DNA of 64,000 nucleotides from NCBI GenBank assembly GCA_039105265.1, contig JAPFFF010000007.1, positions 5,766,001 through 5,830,000 of the forward strand. The letters run 5' to 3'. Positions within the stretch are counted from its first letter, which is position 1. Every line of letters starts with the position of its first letter. Made by a program: the position numbers and the translations under genes. Positions 1 through 8,792 of the stretch are shown one piece after another. Below the pieces are notes generated by a model. The model was not told the origin of the DNA and did no database searches. It saw only the letters and a program-made list of their open reading frames with translations. The DNA comes from Tritrichomonas musculus (Eukaryota; Parabasalia; Tritrichomonadida; Tritrichomonadidae).

Positions 1-1992
1 TATGTTCATGTAGACTATTCGTACAATGACGATGATGACGAACAACCCTCTCAGATAATGCGTATCGAAGGAAGTGATTCAAGTATTTGGTTTTTGTATG
101 ACAGCCATGAATTAATCAATCCAGGAACTGGCGATACACCAGAAGTTTTATCGTGTTCAATTACCAAAACTATCGAACCAACAGACAGAAACGCTTATTC
201 AGCTAGATATGTGTCGAATACTTATGCATTGAAGACGGATATACCAGAACCAGTTGACTTGACACCGTATTATACTAGTGCACAAGCTGATGAGAAGTTT
301 GTTGATGAAGATGAATTAGCTTATGAATTAGATAAGTATGCATTGAAAACAGATATACCAACAATTCCAACTGATTTGGTTAATGAATCTGCATTGAATA
401 CTGCATTATACGGAACTGAATTGAATATTGAATATCCGAATCCCGTTCGTGATTATATATTTGTAAAACCATACTTACCAGAAACCGATATACATGTGAT
501 ATTTGATGTTAATTGGGGTTCTAACAAGGATTACATTAACAATATTCAGCATTTTGATTTGATATTCAAGCCTTATGAAAAATATATGAGAGGATATAGA
601 ATGATGTTAGATAATGGATTATCTATTGTATGGTATGACCGTGGTGAATTTATGTTGTGTAATTCAAGTGGCAATACTCAATGGTTAATCAACGTCATTA
701 AAGCACAAATCGAATCACCATTTATTAAAACTGCAAATGTTGTTGATGAAAATCCAGAACAAATCACAATTCAATGTACACAGAATGAAAGTGGTTGTGT
801 AGTTCCTGATGATGATATAAGAAGAGTATTCACAACCAAAAATATTATCGTCAAATTCAAACGAAATGCTGATGATGCATCATATGAAGAAGTTGAATAC
901 GAATACAGTTTATATAAAAGTTTGAATATGATTTACAAATCAACAAGCAATGAATTAATAAATATTAATTATAATACCCATATTGTTTCATTGAGAGCTG
1001 AGGATGATACACTAACCAATATTTATGATGCATCTATCACATTAATCAGCATCCGACCTGTGAATGATGATATGATTACTTCGGTGAAATATGTGAATGA
1101 TAACTTTGCTCTGAAGTCAAACGTCATAACAGAAGAACAACTAATAAAAAAATGTGCTATTGATTGCGGACCGATTACAGAGGGCGGTGAAATATCAATT
1201 CATTATCTAAAACTTGAAGATAATGTAATTAAACTGGAATACATAGTAGGTGATTATGCGCTATGTTTGGAAATAAGAATATTATTCTATGATACAACTG
1301 GAAATCCTCATAACATTGTTCTTGTATTACATCAAAGAACTGTGTATTTCGACAATTTCAAATTCCCATTCTATTATGAAGACACTGTTGATATAACATC
1401 AGGAAGACCCCTGACATATAATTTCCCAATAGGCGGATATTCTTGGACAACTACTCAGGAATTATTAGATGCTAAACAAATATATTCAAGATGCATCATG
1501 TCCCGAGGTTATTTAGCAAAATATAAGGCTGCTATTTACGGTGCACAATCAAACACAACAATCACACATTACTCGCCGATTGAATCATCAATGAACTCTG
1601 TTAGTGATTTCGTTGTTGGTTCTCCTGTGTATATGACAGGTAAGGTTTACAAACATGTTGGTGATGAATGGAAACCATCAACAGCAGATGATACAACTGA
1701 TTGTATTTGTAGTGTCAAAACATCAGGAACATGGAAGGAGTATGTCGGTATATGTGTGAGAATCGATGACAAAAATAAATGTATCACATTTAGTTCACAT
1801 GGTGATTATATGGTTCGCGTTAATGATTCATCATGTTATTCAATCGGTGATGAAGTGTTTATCGATAATGAAGACAATAAGCTGAAAGTTCTTTCAGGAG
1901 AGACAGCGATAACATCAAAAATAAAACGTATGACTGTTGGAATCATTACAAGTATCATTGATGAAAGAACATTAGCTGTATTCAAAGAGTAA
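1..1992 (+). CDS. Tail-fibre-like virion protein, C-terminal part (A1)
   Basis: The frame is open from the first base, so the gene starts left of the window; the A2 copy is 1053 aa and this part matches its last ~660 residues. It contains a short segment with ALKTDIPEPVDLTPYYTSAQ that recurs in the full-length copy, in the style of phage tail-fibre stalk repeats, followed by beta-rich sequence. The C-terminal ~120 residues form a compact module with SPVYMTGKVYKH. By eye only about five bases differ from A2 over this stretch. A host-attachment fibre or spike is inferred from the repeat style and size. It is followed, tail to tail after 6 bp, by the HNH gene. Confidence 0.6.
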   Translation, partial: YVHVDYSYNDDDDEQPSQIMRIEGSDSSIWFLYDSHELINPGTGDTPEVLSCSITKTIEPTDRNAYSARYVSNTYALKTDIPEPVDLTPYYTSAQADEKFVDEDELAYELDKYALKTDIPTIPTDLVNESALNTALYGTELNIEYPNPVRDYIFVKPYLPETDIHVIFDVNWGSNKDYINNIQHFDLIFKPYEKYMRGYRMMLDNGLSIVWYDRGEFMLCNSSGNTQWLINVIKAQIESPFIKTANVVDENPEQITIQCTQNESGCVVPDDDIRRVFTTKNIIVKFKRNADDASYEEVEYEYSLYKSLNMIYKSTSNELININYNTHIVSLRAEDDTLTNIYDASITLISIRPVNDDMITSVKYVNDNFALKSNVITEEQLIKKCAIDCGPITEGGEISIHYLKLEDNVIKLEYIVGDYALCLEIRILFYDTTGNPHNIVLVLHQRTVYFDNFKFPFYYEDTVDITSGRPLTYNFPIGGYSWTTTQELLDAKQIYSRCIMSRGYLAKYKAAIYGAQSNTTITHYSPIESSMNSVSDFVVGSPVYMTGKVYKHVGDEWKPSTADDTTDCICSVKTSGTWKEYVGICVRIDDKNKCITFSSHGDYMVRVNDSSCYSIGDEVFIDNEDNKLKVLSGETAITSKIKRMTVGIITSIIDERTLAVFKE

Positions 1993-1998
1993 ATCAAA

Positions 1999-2637
1999 TC
2001 AAATCAAATCATGTTGATGTTTGAATCTATTAATATATACGCTAACTTTTTGATTATTTATATCGTTCATTGAAATAAATTCATTGCCTGATTTATTTGT
2101 ATTGATATGAAGAATTTTATAAATATTATCAGTAATCTTTGCATAAAAAATGTCTTCATTATTAGTATCATCATGGTAATAATAATACGTGTTTTCTTCA
2201 AATTCTTTCCTTTCTGTCTTTGTTTCATAGAAATCAATAACAATTGCATCATCAGGTATGTCATCAATGAATTCATATTGAATACCTTTATAATTTGATT
2301 TATTTTTATTATTCTCTGAACTTGATACAAATCGTAAATTATCAAGATGATAATCAGTTTTGATTCTATTCTTATGGTCGACTTGTGGTAGATTATTAGG
2401 GTTTTCAATAAATTGCTTTGCTACAAGAATATGTTTATAATATATTTTGTTATTTAGGTTTACACACGGATAAACATTTTGTCTGTATTCACCTTCAGCT
2501 ATTATTTTTCCTGTTTTCTTATTCTTGATGTTATAAGGGAAAGTTGTTTGAATTTCATAATCACTTTCAAAACCTTTCAAAGGTTCAAATTCAGCTTCAG
2601 CATTTTCAATTTGTGTTTGTTCAGTTGGTTGACTCAT
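1999..2637 (-). CDS. HNH homing-endonuclease-like protein (A1 copy)
   Basis: A 212-aa protein with an N-terminal segment (residues ~15-75) like the NUMOD4/HNH proteins of phages (GFESDYEIQ...GEYRQNVYPCVNL...YKHILVAKQFI). It then has an HNH-type core, NPNNLPQVDHKNRIKTDYHL followed by DNLRFVSSSENNKNKSN, at about residues 80-115. This is the classic VDHxNxxxxDN.xNLRxV arrangement of free-standing homing nucleases. The predicted activity is nicking or cutting of DNA in alleles that lack the gene. The coding sequence is identical to the A2 copy, although genes on its polymerase side differ. CAAAAATAAA at 2644-2653 reads TTTATTTTTG upstream of the start, the motif shared by element genes. Confidence 0.8.
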   Translation of the reverse strand: MSQPTEQTQIENAEAEFEPLKGFESDYEIQTTFPYNIKNKKTGKIIAEGEYRQNVYPCVNLNNKIYYKHILVAKQFIENPNNLPQVDHKNRIKTDYHLDNLRFVSSSENNKNKSNYKGIQYEFIDDIPDDAIVIDFYETKTERKEFEENTYYYYHDDTNNEDIFYAKITDNIYKILHINTNKSGNEFISMNDINNQKVSVYINRFKHQHDLI

Positions 2638-2694
2638 TTATAACAAAAATAAAAAAAAATTGATTTTTTAAAATAAAATCATCAAATTAATTAT

Positions 2695-5600
2695 TTAATG
2701 ATTTTCAATGAAATAATCCTTTGCAGTGAAACCATTGACATAAGGACAACAACAATGATTCGATAAAACCAACATTTTTGAATGTGCTGCTGTTAATGCA
2801 TTTTTGATTACAGTTATTTTACTCATCAGTTGTGAATTCATTTGAAGGTTTATATTTTTGCCTTTCATTATTGATTGCTTATCAATGACATCTTTATAAT
2901 CACTTGATTTGATGTTGTTCTTCTTCAATGATATGCCTTTGAGCTTTAATGAAATTGTTTTGTCATCTGACCAAATCGTATAACACTTGGCACATAAAGC
3001 AACTTGATTTGCTCCGAACTTTTCTACACAGCATCCGAGTATCTTTTTCTCATCATATACATCATTGATTGCAGGATTTGGCATAAAGCTATAAATGTGT
3101 TTATCATAAAATGATTTGTCTTTGATGACGTAATCAAACAACTGGTCAATCGGTTTATTCATATCACCAGCTATAGACATGTACAGACTATCTGTATCGA
3201 CTGAGTTGAAATGAATTTTATTCATGTCAATGCATTTGTATAGAAAGTCATAAAGGAAAGTCAAATACCAATATTTCGCATTATCCAATGTCCAAAATGA
3301 TTCCTGAAGACATGTATTACATTTGAATGAATGAGGTTGTGATTGTATCAAATAACAATCATTTGACAATTTACATCCATTGCGATAAGTATCGGATGCA
3401 ATCAATTGAAAGGCTTTATTTTTATCAACAATTCTGACTTTGTTGAAGTTCTCTGAATTCATACCGTCATATCCGTAAGATCCGTTCATACTAATCTTGT
3501 AAAACTTTTCGTTCCCGTGTGCCTTTCCTGACAATATATCTTGACGCTTCTTCATAAACTCACAAACAAATTGATTGAATCCGTCATGAGCTTCATATAA
3601 ACTTAAACTCTTAATGTCATCAACAATAAGTCCGTGGTCGATTAAAAACCATAAAAGGTAATTCGAGAACGTCATAAATGTTCCGCATGTATCAAGCAAC
3701 ATTGTCAGCTTTCTTGTTTCTTTATCTGTTGAATTCAGTTTATTGTCTTTCATGTACTTGTACATATAACTTCCAATTGTTTGCTCATCATTCATTATAT
3801 TGATATTTCTAAACACAGGAGGAAAGTTAATCAAATCGTTTATTTTATTCTTTGGGCATCTCAATTTGACTTCAGCTTTGAATATAAACTCAGGGTTTGC
3901 ATCAAATCGTTTCTTTGATTGAATGATATTCATTGCAGTATTAAGAACCTTTTCATTCTTGTTTCCTTGTTCATCATAAACATCAAATCGTTTTATAAAT
4001 GAACCAGGCATGTACATGATTCCTCCGTGATAAGGATTGAATGAATGTTTTACTGAACTGAATGATGAGGGATACAATGAATTGAAATCAATACCAGCAA
4101 CGTGTGAAACTATGTTTGAAGTGTCATAGCTAATGATTCTGTCATTAACGGCATCATATTTGAGTTTATTGATTAATGTTTGACCTCTAATGTTCACTCG
4201 ATGAAGTACATTTGATAATCCTCCCGTTATGTTCTCTCTCAAATTGTAGTATTCTTTTTCATCAGTTATGAGTGTTGGCAGGTGATGGAGCTTGCAGAAT
4301 TTCTTCAATTGTATTTTGGTTCTTGTTATCTTGTCATCATCACGTTGTCTCAAACGATTACATTCAGCACAAGCAAGTAAACAGTTATCAATCTGATGTC
4401 CTTTGTTGTTATCTATTCTGTCAAGTGTCGGTTTGTTGTTGTAAGTAAAGTGTTCACCACATAAATGACATTTACCTGTTTCATTTGATTCATACAATTT
4501 CATGAAAGCATCAAAATCCTTTTCACTAACACATTTTGATATATCACGTTGATTTTGATTTGATTGAAGCGATGAATCGCCTTTTTGTGAGCAAAAATTA
4601 TGTTTCATGTCTTGCTTTCGATAGTTATCACATTTATTTAACCACCATTTCATTGATGGTTTGAATGTATTCATCTTGTTTATGGTTTCATAGTCATTCT
4701 TCGGGTTGAAATCTTTGTAAGCAAGAGCATATTTGATACATGATGCGTTCTTTGACAATGAAAGATTGCTAATCAAATCAACTTTATATTCAGCATTCAT
4801 TTGAATAAGGTTGTCAATAGGATTAATCATCATTTCAACATCATTGTCATTGTATGATAACAAATAATCCCAACGTGTTGCAAACCTCTTTGAATCATTC
4901 AAATACTCTTCATAATCAGCTTTTGTTAATGGGTTCTTTTGATTGAGATAACTGTAAAAATCTTCATATTTGAATGGTTCACTCTTTGATAACACTTCAT
5001 TATAATTTTCATTGTTGATTGCTTCATAAGGAAATACACCTTTCGAACTGTTAGATATACCACCAAAATCGATTCCAAACTGTTTGAGTGTTCCTCCAGC
5101 AACAAATGCTTGTGCGTCAATGAATCGTAATCGAATAGGATACTTTGATGATTTCAATATGAATTGTTTCAATGATGTAGCTGTTCCAATCATTCCGCTA
5201 TCGATAGACCAATGATTTTTAATCAATTGCTCTTTGAATAAGTTTGAATCAAATCGTGATGAATTAAAACCGAATACTGTTATTGTTTTCAATGATGTAT
5301 CTATTTTATTGAGTTCTTCTTCTGATTTATCTTTAATGAATGATTTTAAATGATTCAATTTATCAACATACACATCACAGCCAACAACAAATAACCAGTC
5401 AATCCATTTGGCAATGAATTCATTTGTTCGTATGTCAAAGTTCTTTGTTATCAAACCTTTATCAAGTTTCACACATGATGAAACACTCAAAGGAATCAAT
5501 CGAGAATTGATAACAGATTTATCACTGACTTTCTTTTCAATCTTTTGTTCCATTGTTTCAAAATCATAAGTGATATAATGCTTTGTTGGCTTCCATTCAA

Positions 5601-7269
5601 GCTCATATGAAAGACAATACAAATAAACAGGATTGTTTAAAATGTGTGGACAATATGGCAAAGCTTCTCGTGAAGGTATGAAATCCTTTTTGAATTTACC
5701 TCCTAGCTTCTCACATTTATCTACATGTCTGTTGAATCTATCCATATGTTCATGTCCTTTGTGAATATATGAACCGCAATGAGGACATATATGAATATTT
5801 GTTAATGCTTCAGCATTGATGATGTACATTATGTGAATTATCTTATCCTTTGAATACAACAGGGCTGAAAACGTTTTATTGTTATCGTCAGTGTTATGCC
5901 ATTGGTCTTGAATATCATAAATATGTTTCTCTTTGTCATATTCATAGATGTTGACATTGATGTTATGATTCTTGGCTGATTCTTTCATTTCTTCAATCGT
6001 GATACCTTTGAATGAGTTTATTAATTGATTTGCTGCTTTTGTAGGTTTAGTTGAATAAGTAATTCCGTGTTCATCACATAATATTTTCTTTGCTTTTGCT
6101 GTTCTGTCTGAGATTGTGAATGGTTTTTTCATTAATTCTTTATTCAAACAACAAGCAAGGAAACGATACCAACACAAACAATCATCAACGTTATCAATAA
6201 TGATATATTTATTTTTAATGAATTCTTTTGGCAAGCCATCAATCTTTCCTGTTATCTTAACTACACGAGAGATTGTAAATGAAACAGACCAAACGATACA
6301 CAATTTGATGTTTGAAGTAGTGGTTTCATATTCATGAATCTTTGATTCAATATACAGTTTAATTTTATCAATATCTTTATTCTCTCTGACAATTATTGGA
6401 ATTGCTGCTTTATAGTTCTTCCATTTGATATCACTTGCTTCATATGTATATCTTTCGTTTTCATTCTTTGGTGGTATCTCAAATATGCCTGTCAATTGAA
6501 AATATATTTTGAACGGTTTCACTTCTTGTTTAAATACTGTTTCAGTCAAATATTCATTGATGTCTTCAATTGATGAAACTCCGTTTTTGTAATATATTTT
6601 GATTGGTTCTTTACTGTCTTCATCTAATCGTTCAACCTTTTCACTATCATTTGGGTATTGGTCAATGAAATGACTACATGCTTCAACTGCTTCATCAAAG
6701 TTTTCAGGTTCATTTATTATGAAATATGAATCATGTTTTGAATGAACACCTTTATAACCGAACTTTTTGAGGTATTCAATTAATTCAGCATTTTCATTGT
6801 TAAATCGAATGTCTTCATATCGTTGAGGTTGTTTGTTTGTCTTTGGTGGTAATGGTCTCAATAATATATTTTCAGATTTAATTAATTGAAGAGCTTTGTT
6901 GAGTGCATCATGAGCTATTTTAATGTTGTCCTCGATTTGTTTTTGTTTTAGTTTTTGTTCATCATCTTGTTCTTCTTCTTCTTCAAATTGTTCCTCTTCC
7001 TCCTCTTCTTCTTCTTGTTCTTCTGCTTCTCTTTTCATTCTATTAACGAAATCTAATATTGATATGTCATCTATTCTATTACCTTCATGTTCTCTAAAAC
7101 CAAATGAAGTTAGATAATTTTCTAAGATTGATTTGAAGTGTTTAACATCATAATCACTAGGTTTAGATGTTGACAAACGAGGTTTTAATTGAAGTTCATT
7201 ATTGATATACCTGATTTGTTCAATAACAAATGATTTGGTATCTTTTCTATAGTAATAACGAGAACTCAT
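2695..7269 (-). CDS. Polinton family B DNA polymerase with embedded HNH-like module (A1)
   Basis: A 1524-aa protein-primed-type DNA polymerase, the replicase of the element. The N-terminal third includes an acidic low-complexity run (residues ~85-110), a CLCWYRFLACCL segment and a CPHCGSYIH...H...C zinc-finger-like motif, as in other Polinton polymerases. The 3'-5' exonuclease motifs are YDFETMEQ, GFNSSRFDSNLF and YNDNDVEMM. The polymerase motifs are A, GIDFNSLYPSSF; B, KISMNGSYGYDGMN; and C, NSVDTDSLYMS. Between Exo III and motif A lies CHLCGEHF...LDRIDNNKGHQIDNC...CAECNRLR, an HNH/zinc-ribbon-like module (about 4345-4475). The gene runs divergently from the 116-aa gene across a 93-bp gap. 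Confidence 0.95.
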   Translation of the reverse strand: MSSRYYYRKDTKSFVIEQIRYINNELQLKPRLSTSKPSDYDVKHFKSILENYLTSFGFREHEGNRIDDISILDFVNRMKREAEEQEEEEEEEEQFEEEEEQDDEQKLKQKQIEDNIKIAHDALNKALQLIKSENILLRPLPPKTNKQPQRYEDIRFNNENAELIEYLKKFGYKGVHSKHDSYFIINEPENFDEAVEACSHFIDQYPNDSEKVERLDEDSKEPIKIYYKNGVSSIEDINEYLTETVFKQEVKPFKIYFQLTGIFEIPPKNENERYTYEASDIKWKNYKAAIPIIVRENKDIDKIKLYIESKIHEYETTTSNIKLCIVWSVSFTISRVVKITGKIDGLPKEFIKNKYIIIDNVDDCLCWYRFLACCLNKELMKKPFTISDRTAKAKKILCDEHGITYSTKPTKAANQLINSFKGITIEEMKESAKNHNINVNIYEYDKEKHIYDIQDQWHNTDDNNKTFSALLYSKDKIIHIMYIINAEALTNIHICPHCGSYIHKGHEHMDRFNRHVDKCEKLGGKFKKDFIPSREALPYCPHILNNPVYLYCLSYELEWKPTKHYITYDFETMEQKIEKKVSDKSVINSRLIPLSVSSCVKLDKGLITKNFDIRTNEFIAKWIDWLFVVGCDVYVDKLNHLKSFIKDKSEEELNKIDTSLKTITVFGFNSSRFDSNLFKEQLIKNHWSIDSGMIGTATSLKQFILKSSKYPIRLRFIDAQAFVAGGTLKQFGIDFGGISNSSKGVFPYEAINNENYNEVLSKSEPFKYEDFYSYLNQKNPLTKADYEEYLNDSKRFATRWDYLLSYNDNDVEMMINPIDNLIQMNAEYKVDLISNLSLSKNASCIKYALAYKDFNPKNDYETINKMNTFKPSMKWWLNKCDNYRKQDMKHNFCSQKGDSSLQSNQNQRDISKCVSEKDFDAFMKLYESNETGKCHLCGEHFTYNNKPTLDRIDNNKGHQIDNCLLACAECNRLRQRDDDKITRTKIQLKKFCKLHHLPTLITDEKEYYNLRENITGGLSNVLHRVNIRGQTLINKLKYDAVNDRIISYDTSNIVSHVAGIDFNSLYPSSFSSVKHSFNPYHGGIMYMPGSFIKRFDVYDEQGNKNEKVLNTAMNIIQSKKRFDANPEFIFKAEVKLRCPKNKINDLINFPPVFRNINIMNDEQTIGSYMYKYMKDNKLNSTDKETRKLTMLLDTCGTFMTFSNYLLWFLIDHGLIVDDIKSLSLYEAHDGFNQFVCEFMKKRQDILSGKAHGNEKFYKISMNGSYGYDGMNSENFNKVRIVDKNKAFQLIASDTYRNGCKLSNDCYLIQSQPHSFKCNTCLQESFWTLDNAKYWYLTFLYDFLYKCIDMNKIHFNSVDTDSLYMSIAGDMNKPIDQLFDYVIKDKSFYDKHIYSFMPNPAINDVYDEKKILGCCVEKFGANQVALCAKCYTIWSDDKTISLKLKGISLKKNNIKSSDYKDVIDKQSIMKGKNINLQMNSQLMSKITVIKNALTAAHSKMLVLSNHCCCPYVNGFTAKDYFIENH

Positions 7270-7362
7270 TTATGATATAATTAAAAAATCAAATTATTTG
7301 AATTTTGAAAAAATGTTAAATCAAAAAAATAAAAAATATTTCGAGTTTTTTATTTCATTGAA
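7270..7362. promoter_or_regulatory. Divergent promoter region between polB and the 116-aa gene (A1)
   Basis: This 93-bp A+T-rich gap separates two head-to-head start codons. On the plus strand TTTTTTATTTCATTGAA directly precedes ATG at 7363. On the minus strand the complement of CAAAAAAATAAAAAA (about 7323-7337) supplies the T-rich TTTATTTTTTTG type of motif for the polymerase. The same arrangement occurs at 35,472-35,565 in A2. Promoter function is inferred from recurrence, not from any known consensus. Confidence 0.45.
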
Positions 7363-7713
7363 ATGTCTGAGTTAAGAGAAATAATAAAACACATTGAAGA
7401 AATACATAAATTACTTTTGATATTAGAATCAAAACAAGAAGTAAGTGAAGAAGAAGAACCAAATGAAGAAGCAAATACAGAAGCAAACCATAAAAGAACA
7501 CGTTCAATATTCAATTCATCAAAGTTCTTGAACAAGGATGAACGTGAAAAAGTTATACAATTTTTGGATGATAAAGTAATGAATGATATAAATAAGTTGC
7601 CAGGACATAAAAGGTGTTCATATACACAAAACTTATTGAAGGAAAAATTGAAGTTAAATGTATCATCATATATGATTAACAGATTATTGGCATTTAAGAA
7701 CAACAAAGAATAA
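7363..7713 (+). CDS. Small conserved element protein, 116 aa (A1)
   Basis: I do not recognise the family. The N-terminal ~35 residues (ELREIIKHIEEIHKLLLILE) look like an amphipathic helix or coiled coil. An acidic linker follows (SEEEEPNEEANTEA), then a basic C-terminal domain of ~65 residues (KRTRSIFNSSKFLNKDEREK...) ending RLLAFKNNKE. The acidic-linker and basic-domain layout would suit a DNA- or protein-binding accessory factor, but nothing proves it. The gene is conserved in A2 with scattered substitutions, which supports real coding. It starts a plus-strand run of five genes ending in the ATPase. Confidence 0.65.
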   Translation: MSELREIIKHIEEIHKLLLILESKQEVSEEEEPNEEANTEANHKRTRSIFNSSKFLNKDEREKVIQFLDDKVMNDINKLPGHKRCSYTQNLLKEKLKLNVSSYMINRLLAFKNNKE

Positions 7714-7750
7714 AAATATCATTTAATTAATTTATTTATTTTTGATTTAA

Positions 7751-8002
7751 ATGAATAGTACTCTTAACGGACTGAATAATGATTTATCAGCTCTTTATGC
7801 TCAGTTTAGAAAGGTCAAAGACAAAATATTTGAAAAATGTATGAACTCTGAAGATGATGCATTAAGCGAGAAGTTTGATAAAATGATTCATATATTGTCA
7901 ATTTATAAACAACTATTTAATGATATCAAATCAATTGAAATACAATTAAAGCAAATCGGTGAAAGAATCAAATCAGCTGAACAAATATCATTCATGGAAT
8001 GA
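7751..8002 (+). CDS. Small helical element protein, 83 aa (A1)
   Basis: Unrecognised. The whole protein is predicted helical by eye, with heptad-like spacing (FRKVKDKIFEKC, LSIYKQLFNDIKSIEIQLKQI), suggesting a small coiled-coil protein. The start is supported by TTTATTTTTG at 7735-7744 just upstream of ATG and by alignment with the 81-aa A2 homologue, which differs at many scattered positions while keeping the frame. It is the second gene of the plus-strand run. Confidence 0.6.
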   Translation: MNSTLNGLNNDLSALYAQFRKVKDKIFEKCMNSEDDALSEKFDKMIHILSIYKQLFNDIKSIEIQLKQIGERIKSAEQISFME

Positions 8003-8050
8003 ATTGAATGAACAATACTTTAATGATGTTTTATTTTTATTCAAACATTC

Positions 8051-8626
8051 ATGGCATTATCAAAAGCCCGTATTTTATCGAGTGAGAACGATGCATCTGT
8101 CAAAACAGAGCAGAACACAAACATTAATATAAACATCAAACCAAAGCAACCACAACCAGTTGAATATCCATCAGTTCAACCATTACCTCAAACATCTCAA
8201 GCCACAAATTTTACTATACCTCAGATGAATGGAATATATCAATCACAGCAACCAACAAACAGCGTTTCCCTAGAAAGAGGTATCAGTGATATTGGAGCTG
8301 ATATAACAGAACTTGAAACCAAAAACAAATTCCTTGAGATATTGTTATCAATCTATGAAACAAACCCAATAAAAGTCAATGATTTATTGATTTGTCATTC
8401 AAATACATTAATGGAACTCATCAAATTACTAACACAAGCAGATAAAGTTGAATTAATTGTTAATGATGATTGTTCATGTAGTGGTTGTGTTTCTCGTGCC
8501 AAATATCTTTTAATTGATAGGATATTGGTGTACAAAAATAATGAATCAAATGACTTGAAATACAAATATAATAGCATTTATACCGAACTCATTAGACACA
8601 ACATTTCATTGAAAACATGTATTTAA
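8051..8626 (+). CDS. Uncharacterised element protein with Pro/Gln-rich N-terminus, 191 aa (A1)
   Basis: The first ~85 residues are low complexity and probably disordered (KPKQPQPVEYPSVQPLPQTS). The C-terminal ~100 residues are helical and well conserved with A2 (DIGADITELETKNKFLEILL), with a Cys-containing patch DDCSCSGCVSRAKYLLIDRI near residues 138-157. The start at 8051 follows TTTATTTTTA at 8030-8039 and matches the MNKARILSSEN start in A2. No function is recognised. The position between the coiled-coil gene and the ATPase is shared by both copies. Confidence 0.65.
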   Translation: MALSKARILSSENDASVKTEQNTNININIKPKQPQPVEYPSVQPLPQTSQATNFTIPQMNGIYQSQQPTNSVSLERGISDIGADITELETKNKFLEILLSIYETNPIKVNDLLICHSNTLMELIKLLTQADKVELIVNDDCSCSGCVSRAKYLLIDRILVYKNNESNDLKYKYNSIYTELIRHNISLKTCI

Positions 8627-8636
8627 AAACTAATAA

Positions 8637-8768
8637 ATGATATATGAAATATTAGTTGTTTCATTATTAACAGGTTTATTTTTATTGAAGCTTGTTGAAG
8701 TATCATTAATGATTCCTGACAAAGAACCAGAACTCAGTGAAGAGATAAGAACAAAAATGTATTCATGA
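8637..8768 (+). CDS. 43-aa single-pass membrane microprotein (A1)
   Basis: A 44-codon frame (43 aa) beginning MIYEILVVSLLTGLFLLKLV. Residues ~3-22 form one hydrophobic segment, followed by a short charged tail (PDKEPELSEEIRTKMYS). It starts 8 bp after the preceding stop and ends 24 bp before the ATPase gene. The A2 copy at 36,833-36,964 has the same length, no frame disruption and mostly conservative changes (LLKLVEVSLMIP versus LVKIVEVSLMMP), indicating selection on the protein. Small membrane proteins of capsid-bearing viruses can act in membranes or entry. That role here is inference. Confidence 0.6.
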   Translation: MIYEILVVSLLTGLFLLKLVEVSLMIPDKEPELSEEIRTKMYS

Positions 8769-8792
8769 AGAGCTTTAACGAAAACTAAAGAA

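Noticed and set aside
4345-4475. An intein inside the DNA polymerase, suggested by the HNH-like module
   Set aside because: No splice-junction blocks (N-terminal Cys/Ser block, C-terminal HN followed by Cys/Ser/Thr) flank the module, and it is far smaller than an intein. I treat it as an embedded domain.
7350-7706. A 118-codon minus-strand frame opposite the 116-aa gene, also present at 35,553-35,909
   Set aside because: It is conserved only because the plus-strand gene is conserved. The plus-strand protein has the promoter-like motif and sensible domain layout; the minus frame is Ser/Phe/Leu-rich shadow sequence.
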